A stretch of DNA of 64,000 bases from Phycicoccus elongatus Lp2 (GCF_000367525.1 NZ_HF570956.1:1034985-1098984); one strand, 5' to 3'; shown: positions 25,669 through 36,839, counted from the first letter of the stretch. Notes: generated from the letters alone by a model not told the origin. Made by a program: numbers and translations.

Positions 25669-26094
25669 GACATAATTGTTGGCTTGGATGGTTGCTCGGT
25701 CCACTGTGTCCACCCTGAAAAGGTTCAGCTGGTGCTCGATGCGACGTTGCCGGTCGATGATCTGGCCCGGGCGGCAAGCATGTTCAAGCTGCTTGGGGAC
25801 TTGACCCGTTCCCGACTGTTGTTCGCCCTGCTCGAAGCCGGAGAGTTGTGTGTGTGCGATCTTGCGGCCTCGACCGGGACTCAGGAGGCGACGGTGTCGC
25901 AGTCGTTGCGGATGCTGCGTGCCTCGGGGGTGGTCACCGGGCGCAGGCAGGGGCGGTTGGTGTTCTACCGGCTCGCGGACTCGCACGTGCGGATGCTTCT
26001 GGACCTGACCCGAGAGCACTTGGCCCACGACGCTGGCGGCGCCTCCGAAGGGCCGGTGACTGCTGTCGGTCCGTCCACCCAGGTGACCCGATGA
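25657..26094 (+). CDS. ArsR/SmtB family metal-responsive repressor (CmtR/CadC-like)
   Basis: A 145-residue winged-helix repressor. The metal-binding box ELCVCDLAAST (Cys65, Cys67) sits at the start of the recognition region, as in CadC/ArsR, and an N-terminal pair GCSVHCVHP (Cys13, Cys17) could add ligands. Such proteins release DNA on binding Cd, Pb or Zn. The stop overlaps the CDF transporter ATG as ATGA, indicating a coupled two-gene unit, and the divergent-free operator sits at its own start. The metal specificity cannot be settled from sequence. Confidence 0.88.
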   Translation: MRSDDIIVGLDGCSVHCVHPEKVQLVLDATLPVDDLARAASMFKLLGDLTRSRLLFALLEAGELCVCDLAASTGTQEATVSQSLRMLRASGVVTGRRQGRLVFYRLADSHVRMLLDLTREHLAHDAGGASEGPVTAVGPSTQVTR

Positions 26095-26984
26095 GTGGCG
26101 GGCACGGCCACGCGGGCGGCGCGCACCGGTGGCGCCTGCGGTTGGCGTTCATCCTCGTCGCCGGGTACTTCGTCGTTGAACTCGTCGCAGGCCTGATGTC
26201 GGGCTCTCTGGCGTTGCTTTCCGACGCGGGCCACATGGCCGCCGACGTCGTCGCCCTGGGTGCGGCGTTGGTCGCCACGCGGATCGCCACTCGCCCCGAC
26301 AACACCGGGCGTAGGACGTTCGGCTCCTACCGGGCCGAGGTCTTCGCGTCGGGGCTGGCGGTGTTGTTGATGCTTGGGGTCTCGGTCTACATCGCGGTGG
26401 AGGCCATCGGGCGCATCGGCGAAACCGCTGAGATCTCGTCCGGGCCGATGCTGATCGTGGGCGCCGTCGGACTGGTGGTCAATGTCATCGCGTTGCTCCT
26501 GCTGCGTGGTGGGGCCAGTGACAGCCTGAACGTCAAAGGCGCCTACCTCGAGGTCGTCGCGGACACGGTCGGGTCGGTCGGTGTCATCATCGCCGGCGTC
26601 ATGGTGAGCGCGACCGGGAACGCGTGGTGGGACACCGGCATCGCGCTGGCCATCGCCGTCTTCGTCGCTGTCCGCGCCGTCATGCTTGGACGTGAAGTCC
26701 TCACCGTCCTGGGTCAACACGCCCCTGCTGAGATGGCGCCGGACGAGGTTGAGCAGGCTCTGGCAGGGGTCCCGGGAGTGAGCGACGTTCACGACCTGCA
26801 CGTGTGGACCCTGACCTCTGGGATGAACGTGGCCACCGCGCACCTGATGACCGACCAGGACGCGGACCCGCACGCCGTCCTGGACAACGCCCGCTTGGTC
26901 ATGCGCACGAAGTTCGGGGTCGAGCACGCCACCCTGCAGGTCGAACCCGACACCCATACCGGTTGCAAGGAGGTGACCTGGTGA
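26091..26984 (+). CDS. Cation diffusion facilitator (Zn/Cd efflux, CzcD/ZitB-like)
   Basis: This 297-residue inner-membrane antiporter has six hydrophobic segments. The metal site is visible as SDAGHMAADV (TM2, HxxxD) and VVADTVGSVG (TM5, with Asp). The cytoplasmic C-terminal domain contains DVHDLHVWTLTSGMNVATAHL, typical of CDF proteins. It expels divalent cations in exchange for protons. The gene overlaps its regulator by 4 bp and the following CDF-like gene by 4 bp, so the three form one operon. Confidence 0.92.
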   Translation: MSGGHGHAGGAHRWRLRLAFILVAGYFVVELVAGLMSGSLALLSDAGHMAADVVALGAALVATRIATRPDNTGRRTFGSYRAEVFASGLAVLLMLGVSVYIAVEAIGRIGETAEISSGPMLIVGAVGLVVNVIALLLLRGGASDSLNVKGAYLEVVADTVGSVGVIIAGVMVSATGNAWWDTGIALAIAVFVAVRAVMLGREVLTVLGQHAPAEMAPDEVEQALAGVPGVSDVHDLHVWTLTSGMNVATAHLMTDQDADPHAVLDNARLVMRTKFGVEHATLQVEPDTHTGCKEVTW

Positions 26985-27739
26985 GCACGTGGACCACTGT
27001 GGGCACCAACGAGCGACGCGCGACGTTGATGCGCCGCGCCCAACTGTTGGCCGGGGCCTCCGTCGCCTACAACACCATCGAAGCCGTCATCGCGATCACG
27101 GCCGGAAACATCGCCGGCTCCTCCGCCCTGGTCGGGTTCGGCCTGGATTCACTGGTCGAGGTGTCCTCCGGGCTGGTGATCCTGTGGCAGTTCCGCCACC
27201 CCATGCCAGAGAGCAGGGAACGCACCTCGCAGCGCCTCATAGCCGTCTCGTTCTTCACCCTCGCTGCCTACCTCGCCGTTGAGGCGGGGCACGCCCTGAT
27301 CAGCGGAGCCCAACCAGAGAGCAGCCCCGTCGGCATCGGCCTGGCCCTGGCGTCCCTGGCGGTCATGCCGTTCCTGAGCCTGTGGCAGCGCCGCACCGGT
27401 CGAGAACTGGGTTCGGCTGCCGTTGAGGGGGATGGCACCCAAACCCTGCTTTGCACCTACCTATCCGCGGTCCTGCTGGTCGGGCTCGTCCTCAACGCCA
27501 CCCTCGGCTGGTTCTGGGCCGACCCGGTGGCCGCGCTGATCATCGCCGCGGTCGCGGCTCGCGAGGGCTGGGAGAACTGGCAGGGCGACGACTGCTGCAC
27601 CCCGGCAGCACTCACCACGCCACGGGCAGTGACGGACGTGCCGGCCGTGACCACGCACTGCGCCGAGGACGACTGCTGCACCCCCAGCGCCACCGAACTC
27701 GACCACGACGCGTCCACCAAGGTCGATCGCGGAACCTGA
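26981..27739 (+). CDS. CDF-like membrane transporter without cytosolic domain, CC-rich tail
   Basis: The 252-residue protein has the six-helix membrane part of cation transporters (SALVGFGLDSLVEVSSG in TM2; WFWADPVAALIIAAVAA in TM6) but no typical CDF cytoplasmic domain. Its tail carries two near-identical cysteine motifs, DDCCTPAAL and EDDCCTPSAT, plus histidines, which could bind soft metals. It starts at GTG 26981, overlapping the previous stop. Because this protein type often sits in metal-resistance cassettes, a Cd/Hg/As-related export or sensing role is possible but unknown. It could act with the full-length CDF next door. Confidence 0.75.
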   Translation: MSTWTTVGTNERRATLMRRAQLLAGASVAYNTIEAVIAITAGNIAGSSALVGFGLDSLVEVSSGLVILWQFRHPMPESRERTSQRLIAVSFFTLAAYLAVEAGHALISGAQPESSPVGIGLALASLAVMPFLSLWQRRTGRELGSAAVEGDGTQTLLCTYLSAVLLVGLVLNATLGWFWADPVAALIIAAVAAREGWENWQGDDCCTPAALTTPRAVTDVPAVTTHCAEDDCCTPSATELDHDASTKVDRGT

Positions 27740-27807
27740 CCGCGCCACTGACCGTTCGCCCCACCAAGCCCTGCCCTGTCCCTTACCCTGCCCTGGAGTT
27801 GACCCCT

Positions 27808-28479
27808 GTGACCCCCGTGAAACGCAACGCCATCGTCTCTGCCATCGTCGTCGCCCTCTTCGTGGCGTTCGTGGCGACCGCCCTGGCCCTGCGCCCGAAG
27901 ACGGCCGACCCCACCGACGCCGCCACCACCGGGGCAGGGACCGGGACGGGCAAACTCGTCCGTGAGAACAGCCACCGGCTCGGTGCCGCCGGCACGGGCA
28001 AGGTCGTGCTGGTCGAGTTCCTGGACTTCGAATGCGAATCCTGCCGGGCGGCATACCCCGTCGTGGAAGAGCTGCGTACCACGTATGCGGGCAAGGTCGA
28101 CTTCGTCGTGCGCTACTTCCCGATCCCCAGCCACACCAACGCGATCAACTCCGCCGTCGCTGTCGAGGCCGCAGCCCAACAGGGCAAGTTCGAAGAGATG
28201 TACAAGCGGATGTACGACACCCAGTCCGAATGGGGCGAGCAGCAGGACTCCAAGGCTGCGCTGTTCCGCGGCTTCGCCCAGGAGCTGGGTCTGGACCTGA
28301 CCGCCTACGACAAGGCCGTCGCGGACAAGGCCACCCTGGACCGGGTGGAGGCCGACCGGCAGGACGGGATCGACCTCGGCGTGGAAGGCACCCCGACGTT
28401 CTTCCTCAACGGCAAGAAGCTGCAGCCGTCCTCGGTCCAGGACTTCCGCGACCAGATCGACGCCGCCCTCAATGGCTGA
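27808..28479 (+). CDS. DsbA-like thioredoxin-fold protein, membrane anchored
   Basis: A 223-residue protein with an N-terminal transmembrane anchor (about 8-30) and a DsbA/Thioredoxin_4 domain facing outside. The active site is FLDFECESCRAAYP (CxxC), and the cis-Pro loop is VEGTPTFFLNG. It would introduce disulfides in exported proteins, with the VKOR gene just downstream as its re-oxidant; the two genes overlap by 8 bp. GTG 27808 is preceded by GGAG at 10 bp. Its location after metal transporters suggests it matures or protects exported proteins under metal stress. Confidence 0.88.
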   Translation: MTPVKRNAIVSAIVVALFVAFVATALALRPKTADPTDAATTGAGTGTGKLVRENSHRLGAAGTGKVVLVEFLDFECESCRAAYPVVEELRTTYAGKVDFVVRYFPIPSHTNAINSAVAVEAAAQQGKFEEMYKRMYDTQSEWGEQQDSKAALFRGFAQELGLDLTAYDKAVADKATLDRVEADRQDGIDLGVEGTPTFFLNGKKLQPSSVQDFRDQIDAALNG

Positions 28480-29101
28480 AACCCCACCCGCCCGGCCGAC
28501 CGCTCAACCAACAGCTCAGATCGAAGCGGTTGGTCGAGGCACGGTCTGGTCCCTGACCCTGGCCGGCCTGACCGGGTTGGCCGCAGCGTTCGTGCTGCTC
28601 GTCGAGAAGATCGCCCTGCTCACCGACCCCACCTACGTGCCCTCGTGCAGCATCAACCCGGTGCTCTCCTGCGGGTCGGTCATGAACACCGACCAGGCAG
28701 CAGCGTTCGGGTTCCCCAACCCCATCCTGGGCGTCGCCGGCTTCACGGCCCTGCTGACCGTTGGTGTGGTGCTGATGGCCCGGGTGAGCCTGCCGGGGTG
28801 GTTTTGGTGGGGCATCCAGGCCGGGACCACGTTCGGGGTCGTGTTCGTGCACTGGCTCATCTTCCAGAGCTTGTATCGCATCGGCGCCCTGTGCCCCTAT
28901 TGCATGATCGTCTGGGTCGCGGCCATCACCGCGTTCGCGGCCGCCACCGCCCACAACGTGAGAACGGGACGGCTCCCCGTTCCCGCGCGACTGCGCGGGA
29001 TCGCGTCCTACGGTCCGATCGTCGTGACCGTGTGGCTCGTGGTCATCGCCGGCCTCATCGTCATCCAGTTCTGGGACTACTGGGTGACGCTGGGCAACTG
29101 A
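28472..29101 (+). CDS. Vitamin K epoxide reductase (VKOR) family protein
   Basis: This 209-residue polytopic membrane protein re-oxidises DsbA-like partners using quinone. The outer-loop cysteine pair is SCSINPVLSC (about 53-62) and the active pair is CPYC (about 141-144). SCGSVMNT is the conserved Ser-containing loop. In actinobacteria VKOR replaces DsbB. The 8-bp overlap with the DsbA-like gene strongly supports a functional pair. Confidence 0.92.
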   Translation: MAETPPARPTAQPTAQIEAVGRGTVWSLTLAGLTGLAAAFVLLVEKIALLTDPTYVPSCSINPVLSCGSVMNTDQAAAFGFPNPILGVAGFTALLTVGVVLMARVSLPGWFWWGIQAGTTFGVVFVHWLIFQSLYRIGALCPYCMIVWVAAITAFAAATAHNVRTGRLPVPARLRGIASYGPIVVTVWLVVIAGLIVIQFWDYWVTLGN

Positions 29102-29112
29102 CCGGCCGTGGT

Positions 29113-29862
29113 TCAGATCGGGACGGTGAACCCCGAGACGAGTTCTGCCTGGAGCCAGCGGGTGAGGTCTTCCCATACCCCGGTCAGCAGCAGCAGCCCC
29201 ACGAGGATCAACATGACGCCGCCGAAGATCTGGATGGGACGGTGGTGTCGACCCACCCATCTTGAGACGCCACCGAAGCGTTCGATCCCGGCCGCAGCGA
29301 GGATGAACGGCAACCCCAGACCCAGCGCGTATGCCGTGGCCAGGGTGGCTGCGCGTCCCGTGCTCGGGTTCGTGGTCGAGGCCGACAGGGTCATGACTGC
29401 GGCGAGGGTTGGGCCGGTGCAGGGCGCCCACCCGAGCCCGAAGATGGCCCCGACCACGGGCGCCCCGAGTAGGCCGGTCCGGGGTCGCCACCTGAGTGCG
29501 AACTGGCGCTGCGAGCCAGCGCGAGCACCCACGCCAAGGAAGACCAAGCCCATGACGATGATGACCGCGCCGCCGACTCGCATGAGGATCACACGGTGCT
29601 CGGTCAGCGCCCGACCCAGGGAGGCGATGAAGATCGACCCCACCACGAAGACTGCTGCGAAGCCCAGGACGAAGAGCACCGCCCCGAGCAACATCCGACC
29701 GCGTGAACGCCGCTCCAGCGCGGTGTCACTCAGCCCTGTCACGTAGCCCAGGAACCCCGGCACGAGCGGCAGGACGCACGGCGACGCGAAAGAGACCAGC
29801 CCGGCGAGTGCCGCCACGAGGACAGCGAGCGGCAGGGCTCCGGAGGCGATTGCGTCGGTCAC
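29113..29862 (-). CDS. CcdA family thiol-disulfide transporter
   Basis: A 249-residue membrane protein of the CcdA/DsbD type with six hydrophobic segments. The two redox Cys-Pro motifs are SFASPCVLPLVPGFLGYV (helix 1) and GLGWAPCTGPTLAAV (helix 4). CcdA carries reducing equivalents from cytosolic thioredoxin to extracytoplasmic thioredoxin-like proteins. It is followed upstream in its operon by the TlpA-like lipoprotein gene, 5 bp away, which is the probable partner. GTG 29862 is the start. Confidence 0.9.
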   Translation of the reverse strand: MTDAIASGALPLAVLVAALAGLVSFASPCVLPLVPGFLGYVTGLSDTALERRSRGRMLLGAVLFVLGFAAVFVVGSIFIASLGRALTEHRVILMRVGGAVIIVMGLVFLGVGARAGSQRQFALRWRPRTGLLGAPVVGAIFGLGWAPCTGPTLAAVMTLSASTTNPSTGRAATLATAYALGLGLPFILAAAGIERFGGVSRWVGRHHRPIQIFGGVMLILVGLLLLTGVWEDLTRWLQAELVSGFTVPI

Positions 29863-29867
29863 AGTGA

Positions 29868-30485
29868 TCAGGAGTCGAGCACGTCGTCGATGAGGCCTCG
29901 CAAGGTTGCGGCCGACACGACGCCGCTGACGCGACCCGCGACCCGCCCCTCACGGTCAAGGATGAGAGTGGAAGGCGGGCTCGTGGGGGCCTGGCGGCCG
30001 AAGGCGAGAATGAGGACGCCCGACTCGTCGGTCAGGCTGGGGTAGGTCATCTTCTGCGTCGCCACGAACGCCGACCCGCGCTCGGCGGACTCACGGAAGT
30101 CGATCCCCATGAACATCACCGGCTTCTTGGCCGCCTGAACCTCCGTCCAGACCTTCTCCAGGTCGGGGATCTCGGTGATGCACGGTGGGCACCACGACCC
30201 CCACAGGTTGATGACGACCACGTCTTTGCCCCTCGCGGACGTGCTGGACCAGTGCGCGCCGTCCAAGGTCGTGCCTTCGAGGGTGATCGGCTTCAACCTC
30301 TGGGCGGAAGGGATCTGCTCGATCGCACCGTTGCCCGCGATGTATCCCTTCTGGTCGCCTTTCTTGGCCTGCTCCGCGATGGAGTTCGGGTCCGAGGAGC
30401 AGCCTCCCAGGGCCACGAGCGCCACAACGAAAGCGAGGGCAACGGCGCCGCGCGATAGGGCACGCCCAGTGGTCCTGCAAGTCAT
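29868..30485 (-). CDS. TlpA/ResA-like thioredoxin lipoprotein
   Basis: The 205-residue protein begins with a signal sequence ending in a lipobox (LVALGGC, Cys near 28), so it is anchored outside the membrane. The thioredoxin domain has WGSWCPPCITEI (CPPC active site) and the cis-Pro at APTSPPSTLI. It probably accepts electrons from the CcdA protein encoded next to it and reduces disulfides in cytochrome or metal-binding proteins. ATG 30485 is supported by GGGGAG 7 bp upstream. Confidence 0.9.
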   Translation of the reverse strand: MTCRTTGRALSRGAVALAFVVALVALGGCSSDPNSIAEQAKKGDQKGYIAGNGAIEQIPSAQRLKPITLEGTTLDGAHWSSTSARGKDVVVINLWGSWCPPCITEIPDLEKVWTEVQAAKKPVMFMGIDFRESAERGSAFVATQKMTYPSLTDESGVLILAFGRQAPTSPPSTLILDREGRVAGRVSGVVSAATLRGLIDDVLDS

Positions 30486-30687
30486 CCGCCAGCTCCCGGG
30501 GAGGTGGGCGGGAGCATCGGCTCGTTCCAGAAGGGGTGAGCTGCTGTGGCGCTGATCGGGGGAACGTCCGGGCTCATGGTCGTGATCATCGCAAATGCAC
30601 CTGAGGGCTCGGTCGCCCGCGGGGCCGCAGGGGCCCGGGTCACTGCCTCGGTTCCCAACCGGCGGAGGGGTGGCCGATGCTGGAGTC

Positions 30688-31001
30688 ATGAGGATCGAAC
30701 TGCTGGTGATACCCGACTGCCCCCACGCGGAACACGCGACGCGAGCGTTGGAGACCGCTCTCACTGAGCTTGGCGTCGGTGAGCTCCAGTTCAGGATCGT
30801 GGTTGTGAGCACCGATGAACAGGCGCAGGCCTTTGGTTTTCCCGGGTCGCCGACCTTCCGCGTGGATGGCCGGGACGTCTTCGACGGAAACCGAACTCCC
30901 GCGTTGTCCTGCCGCCTGTACCCGGGTCAGGGCGGGTGCCCAACCAGAGCGACCTCACCGACGCGTTGCGCCGGGAACTCACCTCAAGCCGCGGCGCCTA
31001 G
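30688..31001 (+). CDS. Small thioredoxin-like protein, frameshifted
   Basis: The protein (about 104 residues corrected) starts MRIELLVIPDCPH, a beta-strand and single active cysteine typical of small thioredoxin-like proteins annotated near alkylmercury lyase or arsenic genes. GFPGSPTFRVDGRDVF is the conserved middle part. After residue ~82 the frame is wrong: skipping back one base in the G-run at 30934-30936 yields GVPNQSDLTDALRRELTSS and a stop at 31001, the usual tail. I infer a one-base deletion, probably an assembly indel. It may be part of the thiol-redox module next door. Confidence 0.72.
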
Positions 31002-31103
31002 CGTCGGGTCGCGCCCCAAGAGGTCAACGACCATCACTGGTTCTCCACGCTTTTGTCGACGCTGATGTTCCTCGACGCTCACCGCGTCCAGGGGGTCGCC
31101 CGA

Positions 31104-31131
31104 GCCGAGGTGCGGAGATGCGCACCTCGGC
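31104..31131. terminator. Hairpin between convergent genes
   Basis: GCCGAGGTGCG (31104-31114) and CGCACCTCGGC (31121-31131) make an 11-bp perfect stem with a 6-nt loop. It lies between the 3' ends of the Trx-like gene and the P-type ATPase gene. There is no clear T-run, as is common in high-GC actinobacteria. Confidence 0.6.
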
Positions 31132-31173
31132 CGGCAACACACTGGCGCGCGTTGTTCGTGCGAGTGGGGCCGC

Positions 31174-33561
<2,388 letters not shown>

Positions 33562-33574
33562 GCGTGTAACGGTA

Positions 33575-33589
33575 TACCCCCTAGGGGTA
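33575..33589. promoter_or_regulatory. CsoR-type copper operator
   Basis: TACCCCCTAGGGGTA is a G/C-tract palindrome of the CsoR class, identical to the one in front of csoR at 59448-59462. It lies just upstream of the P1B ATPase start. Confidence 0.82.
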
Positions 33590-33784
33590 TGCCGTCAACG
33601 AGGCGAACCTGTTGGCTGGGACGCGTTATCCCCTGTCGGAGCTGATCCCACGGCTTCTGGCGCCGCGCACAGGGTGGTCCGTGTGGCTGGGCTCGTCCTG
33701 GATGATCCGGCGCCGCGCGAGGCGCAAGCGAGGCTGATGTCTCGAGCTTCCTGCGTGGGAGTTTTCGAAGGATGGTCGGGCGCG

Positions 33785-34393
33785 TTAGGGGCGGACCATC
33801 GCGTCGATGGTGCCCACGACGACGCGGGCTGCCTCGTCCTGGGAGAGGTTGCCGTTGCGTACTTCTGTGGCGGCGCCGTGCAGGATGAAATGGATCGCAC
33901 TTCCCAGCCATTGGTCGGACAGGTCGCGACGGAAGGCTCCCTCGGCTTGTCCTCTCCGGAGCAGGGCGGTGATCCGCAGTGCTGGTTCGGCGTGCATGGC
34001 CTTGAGTTGATCGGCAGGCACGACCCCGTCGGCCGCGGTCAGCAGGGAGGCCGACTCGGCGACCAGCGCCCAGCTCGAGGTGAGCAGCCGGGTCAAGACT
34101 TCGCGAGGGGCCCCGCCGAGGTCGATACCGCTCAGCTGCTTCTCACCGTCGACGAGGGCTTGCTCGAGCGCAGCCGTGAGCAGGATCGCGCGCGTGCGGT
34201 AGTGCCCGTACAGGGTCATTCGGCCGACACCCGCTTCGTGCGCGATGTCCTCCATGGTCGCGCTCGGTTCGCGACTGAGCAGGCGGCGAGCCGCATCCAG
34301 GATCCGCAGCCGGTTCTCCTGCGCATCTGCGCGCTCCGCGCGGCGTCGCGTCGACGGGGGCGCGGTCCCTCGTGGCGAAGTCATGACACCCAT
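33785..34393 (-). CDS. TetR family transcriptional regulator
   Basis: A 202-residue repressor: N-terminal TetR helix-turn-helix (RILDAARRLLSREPSATMEDIAHEAGVGRMTLYGHY, spanning about 25-60) and a ligand-binding helical C-terminal domain. It is divergent from an MFS exporter and separated from it by an 84-bp region with two nested inverted repeats, the usual layout for a drug-efflux repressor. The start may be ATG 34393 or 34384. The inducer is unknown. Confidence 0.88.
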   Translation of the reverse strand: MGVMTSPRGTAPPSTRRRAERADAQENRLRILDAARRLLSREPSATMEDIAHEAGVGRMTLYGHYRTRAILLTAALEQALVDGEKQLSGIDLGGAPREVLTRLLTSSWALVAESASLLTAADGVVPADQLKAMHAEPALRITALLRRGQAEGAFRRDLSDQWLGSAIHFILHGAATEVRNGNLSQDEAARVVVGTIDAMVRP

Positions 34394-34397
34394 CTTA

Positions 34398-34456
34398 ACT
34401 CGTACGGGAATATCCGACTTAGGATACGGTTCTAAGTCGTACATCAAAGTACGAGT
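34398..34456. promoter_or_regulatory. Nested inverted repeats, TetR operator
   Basis: Outer arms ACTCGTAC (34398-34405) and GTACGAGT (34449-34456) enclose inner arms CGACTTAG (34415-34422) and CTAAGTCG (34432-34439). The half-sites share a CGTAC element that occurs repeatedly. They lie between tetR and the MFS gene and fit cooperative binding of two TetR dimers. Confidence 0.7.
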
Positions 34457-34477
34457 AACGAGAGTGGAGGTAGTGCC

Positions 34478-35878
34478 ATGACTGGCCAGCAGGTATCCGA
34501 TCCCGTCGAGGTGGGGGCAGCGCACGCTGCACGTTGGAAGATTTTGGGGTTCTTGGGTGTGGCCCAGCTGATGCTGATTCTGGATGTGACCGTGGTGGCG
34601 ATCGCGCTGCCGCACATCCAGAGCGATCTGGGCCTGAGCCGGGAGGCTCTGACCTGGACGGTGAGCGCGTACACCCTGACTTTCGGTGGCCTCATGCTCC
34701 TGGGTGGTCGGCTCGCAGACATCTTCGGTGCGCGTCGCGTCCTGCTCATCGGGTTGACCCTGTTCACGGCAGCCTCGCTGATGGCCGGTTTCTCGACGTC
34801 TGCGGAAACGCTGCTGTTGGGTCGCGTCGGGCAAGGAGCGGGCGCCGCACTCCTGTCGCCGGCCGCGTTGTCGCTGGTGGTTTCGCTGTTTCAGGGCGAG
34901 GAGCGCAACCGTGCCCTAGGCGTGTGGTCCGCACTCGGGGGTGGGGGAGCAGCCCTGGGTGTCCTCATCGGTGGGATCCTGACCGCCGGGCCCGGGTGGG
35001 AATGGGTGTTCTGGGTCAACGTTCCGATCGGCCTGGTCATTCTGGTGGCGCTGACAAAGATGCTGCCGACCGGCCTGACGTCGCTCACCGATCCTCGCCT
35101 CGATGTCCTGGGCGCTGTACTGGTCACGGCGTCGTCGGTCGTCTTGATCTACGCGTTCGTCGGGGCAGGTGAAACCGGCTGGTTCGCTGCCCGCACCGGC
35201 GTGCTCGTCGCGGCCTCCGCGATCGGGTTTGCGTTGTTCGTTGCCTGGCAGCGCACCACTGCGACCCCCTTGATGGATGTGCGACTGTTGGCTCGCCGGC
35301 CTGTTGCCACGGGCACGTTCCTGATCTTCGTCGCAACAGCCCTCATGGTTGCGGTCTTCTTCCTGGGCACGTTCTACTTCCAACACGGACTGGGTTACGG
35401 GCCGATGAGGGCCGGACTGTTGTTCCTGCCGGTCGCACTGGCCACGATGGCCGGTGCGCAACTGACCGGCCGGTTGCTGGCCCGCCTGGGCGTGCGCACA
35501 CTGGCGGTGTCCGGGCTCGGTCTCGCGGCCGCAGGGATGGCGATCCCAGCCCTGTCCCTACACGTGGGATGGGCTCTGATCGGAGTCGTGATCGCGGCGG
35601 CAGGCACCGGCGCACTGTTCGTGGTCGCCTCCGCAACCGCTCTGGGGCAGGTCGCCCCGCACGAGGCAGGAATCGCCTCCGGGATCGTCAGCACTTCGCA
35701 CGAGCTGGGTGCCTCCATCGGCGCCTCGGTCATCTCCAGTGTGGCCGCGGTCAGTCTCACCGGCGCCACGAACGACGGGTTCACCCGTGGGTTCGCCGTT
35801 GCCGCAATCGCTGCCGCAGCGTCGGCTCTCATCGCTCTCGCGCTCACCCCGGGTCCCCAGCCCGCCGAGCAGGCGTGA
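34478..35878 (+). CDS. MFS drug exporter (DHA2, EmrB/QacA type)
   Basis: This 466-residue inner-membrane antiporter belongs to the 14-helix DHA2 family. Signature motifs are LDVTVVAIALPHIQSDL in helix 1, GGRLADIFGARRVL (motif A) and GRVGQGAGAALLSPAAL (motif B-like). Substrates are typically lipophilic drugs or dyes; the actual one is unknown. The gene starts 10 bp after GGAGG and is controlled by the divergent TetR. A strong hairpin terminator follows 4 bp after the stop. Confidence 0.9.
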   Translation: MTGQQVSDPVEVGAAHAARWKILGFLGVAQLMLILDVTVVAIALPHIQSDLGLSREALTWTVSAYTLTFGGLMLLGGRLADIFGARRVLLIGLTLFTAASLMAGFSTSAETLLLGRVGQGAGAALLSPAALSLVVSLFQGEERNRALGVWSALGGGGAALGVLIGGILTAGPGWEWVFWVNVPIGLVILVALTKMLPTGLTSLTDPRLDVLGAVLVTASSVVLIYAFVGAGETGWFAARTGVLVAASAIGFALFVAWQRTTATPLMDVRLLARRPVATGTFLIFVATALMVAVFFLGTFYFQHGLGYGPMRAGLLFLPVALATMAGAQLTGRLLARLGVRTLAVSGLGLAAAGMAIPALSLHVGWALIGVVIAAAGTGALFVVASATALGQVAPHEAGIASGIVSTSHELGASIGASVISSVAAVSLTGATNDGFTRGFAVAAIAAAASALIALALTPGPQPAEQA

Positions 35879-35881
35879 GTT

Positions 35882-35928
35882 CCGCACCGGCTACCCCCTT
35901 GCCATCGACAAGGAGGTAGCCGGTGCGG
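35882..35928. terminator. Strong hairpin after the MFS gene
   Basis: CCGCACCGGCTACC (35882-35895) and GGTAGCCGGTGCGG (35915-35928) form a perfect 14-bp stem with a 19-nt loop, directly after the MFS stop and before the convergent BNR gene. It may work in both directions. No long T-run. Confidence 0.78.
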
Positions 35929-35963
35929 GTTGAGGCCACGTGCTGAGCAGCCCTGAGGCAGCG

Positions 35964-36839
35964 TCAGCCCAGCGGGGTGAAGGCTGACCCACCATCGCTC
36001 GAGCGCAGGATGGCCGCGTGGGTCACGGCCAAGATCTCCACCCGCCCGTCCTGGATGCTGGCACTCAGGGCTTGGGGTGGCCCGAGTGCCTTCGCGGGGA
36101 CTCGCTCCCAAGTGCGACCGGCATCGCCACTGGAGAACACAGCGCCGGCACGATCCGCACCCACGACCTGGTTGTCGTCGGCCCAGTCCACGAGCACCAG
36201 GGCGGGTGCGCCGGGCACGAGCGCCCACGCCTTCCCTGCGGTGCTCGAGGACTGCAATCCGGCACCGGTGGCAGCCAACAAGTGCACCCCGTCGGGGGAA
36301 GCGCCCAGCGACATCACCTCCGGCGGCGAGGACAACGTCCGCCACGAGCTGCCGTCGTCACTGGCCCGCAGCGTGCCGTCATAGCCGACGACGCCACCCG
36401 CTGACGCGCTCAGGGCATGGAAGTCGGACTGCCCACCACGAGAACGGACAGCCCAGCTCTTCCCGCCATCGACCGACTCGATGAGTCCCACGGGCTGCGG
36501 GAGATCTGTGCCGACCCCGGGATGCCCGGACGCGAGCAGATCACCCGACTTTGTGATCGTGAAGCCCATGAGGTCGATGGCCGGACCAACGAACCGCGGC
36601 GGTGCCGACCCCGTGATCACGAACAGCCCGTCGTGGGTGGCGACATAGACGTCCCCACGATCGGGATGTCTGGCGATCCCGTGCACATGCCCGGTGATCA
36701 GCGGGCTCGAACCCTTCTGGCCACCGACAGCGAGATCTCCGGGGGTGGAGTCATCGGGCTCGAACAGGCCGCCGCTGGCAACGATCAACGCCGCGAACAC
36801 CACCGCTGCGACCAGCGGCAGCACAATCCGTCGTCTCAC
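35964..36839 (-). CDS. BNR/sialidase-like exported beta-propeller (F510_1955-like)
   Basis: A 291-residue protein with an N-terminal signal anchor (LPLVAAVVFAALIVASGGLF). Repeats with Asp-box-like DGGKSW, DGSSWR, AGRTW and DGGSAF suggest a beta-propeller related to BNR-repeat proteins, as in the F510_1955 group found in actinobacterial copper clusters. No catalytic sialidase residues are evident and the role is unknown. It overlaps the downstream DUF305 gene as ATGA, so they form one exported pair. Confidence 0.72.
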   Translation of the reverse strand: MRRRIVLPLVAAVVFAALIVASGGLFEPDDSTPGDLAVGGQKGSSPLITGHVHGIARHPDRGDVYVATHDGLFVITGSAPPRFVGPAIDLMGFTITKSGDLLASGHPGVGTDLPQPVGLIESVDGGKSWAVRSRGGQSDFHALSASAGGVVGYDGTLRASDDGSSWRTLSSPPEVMSLGASPDGVHLLAATGAGLQSSSTAGKAWALVPGAPALVLVDWADDNQVVGADRAGAVFSSGDAGRTWERVPAKALGPPQALSASIQDGRVEILAVTHAAILRSSDGGSAFTPLG

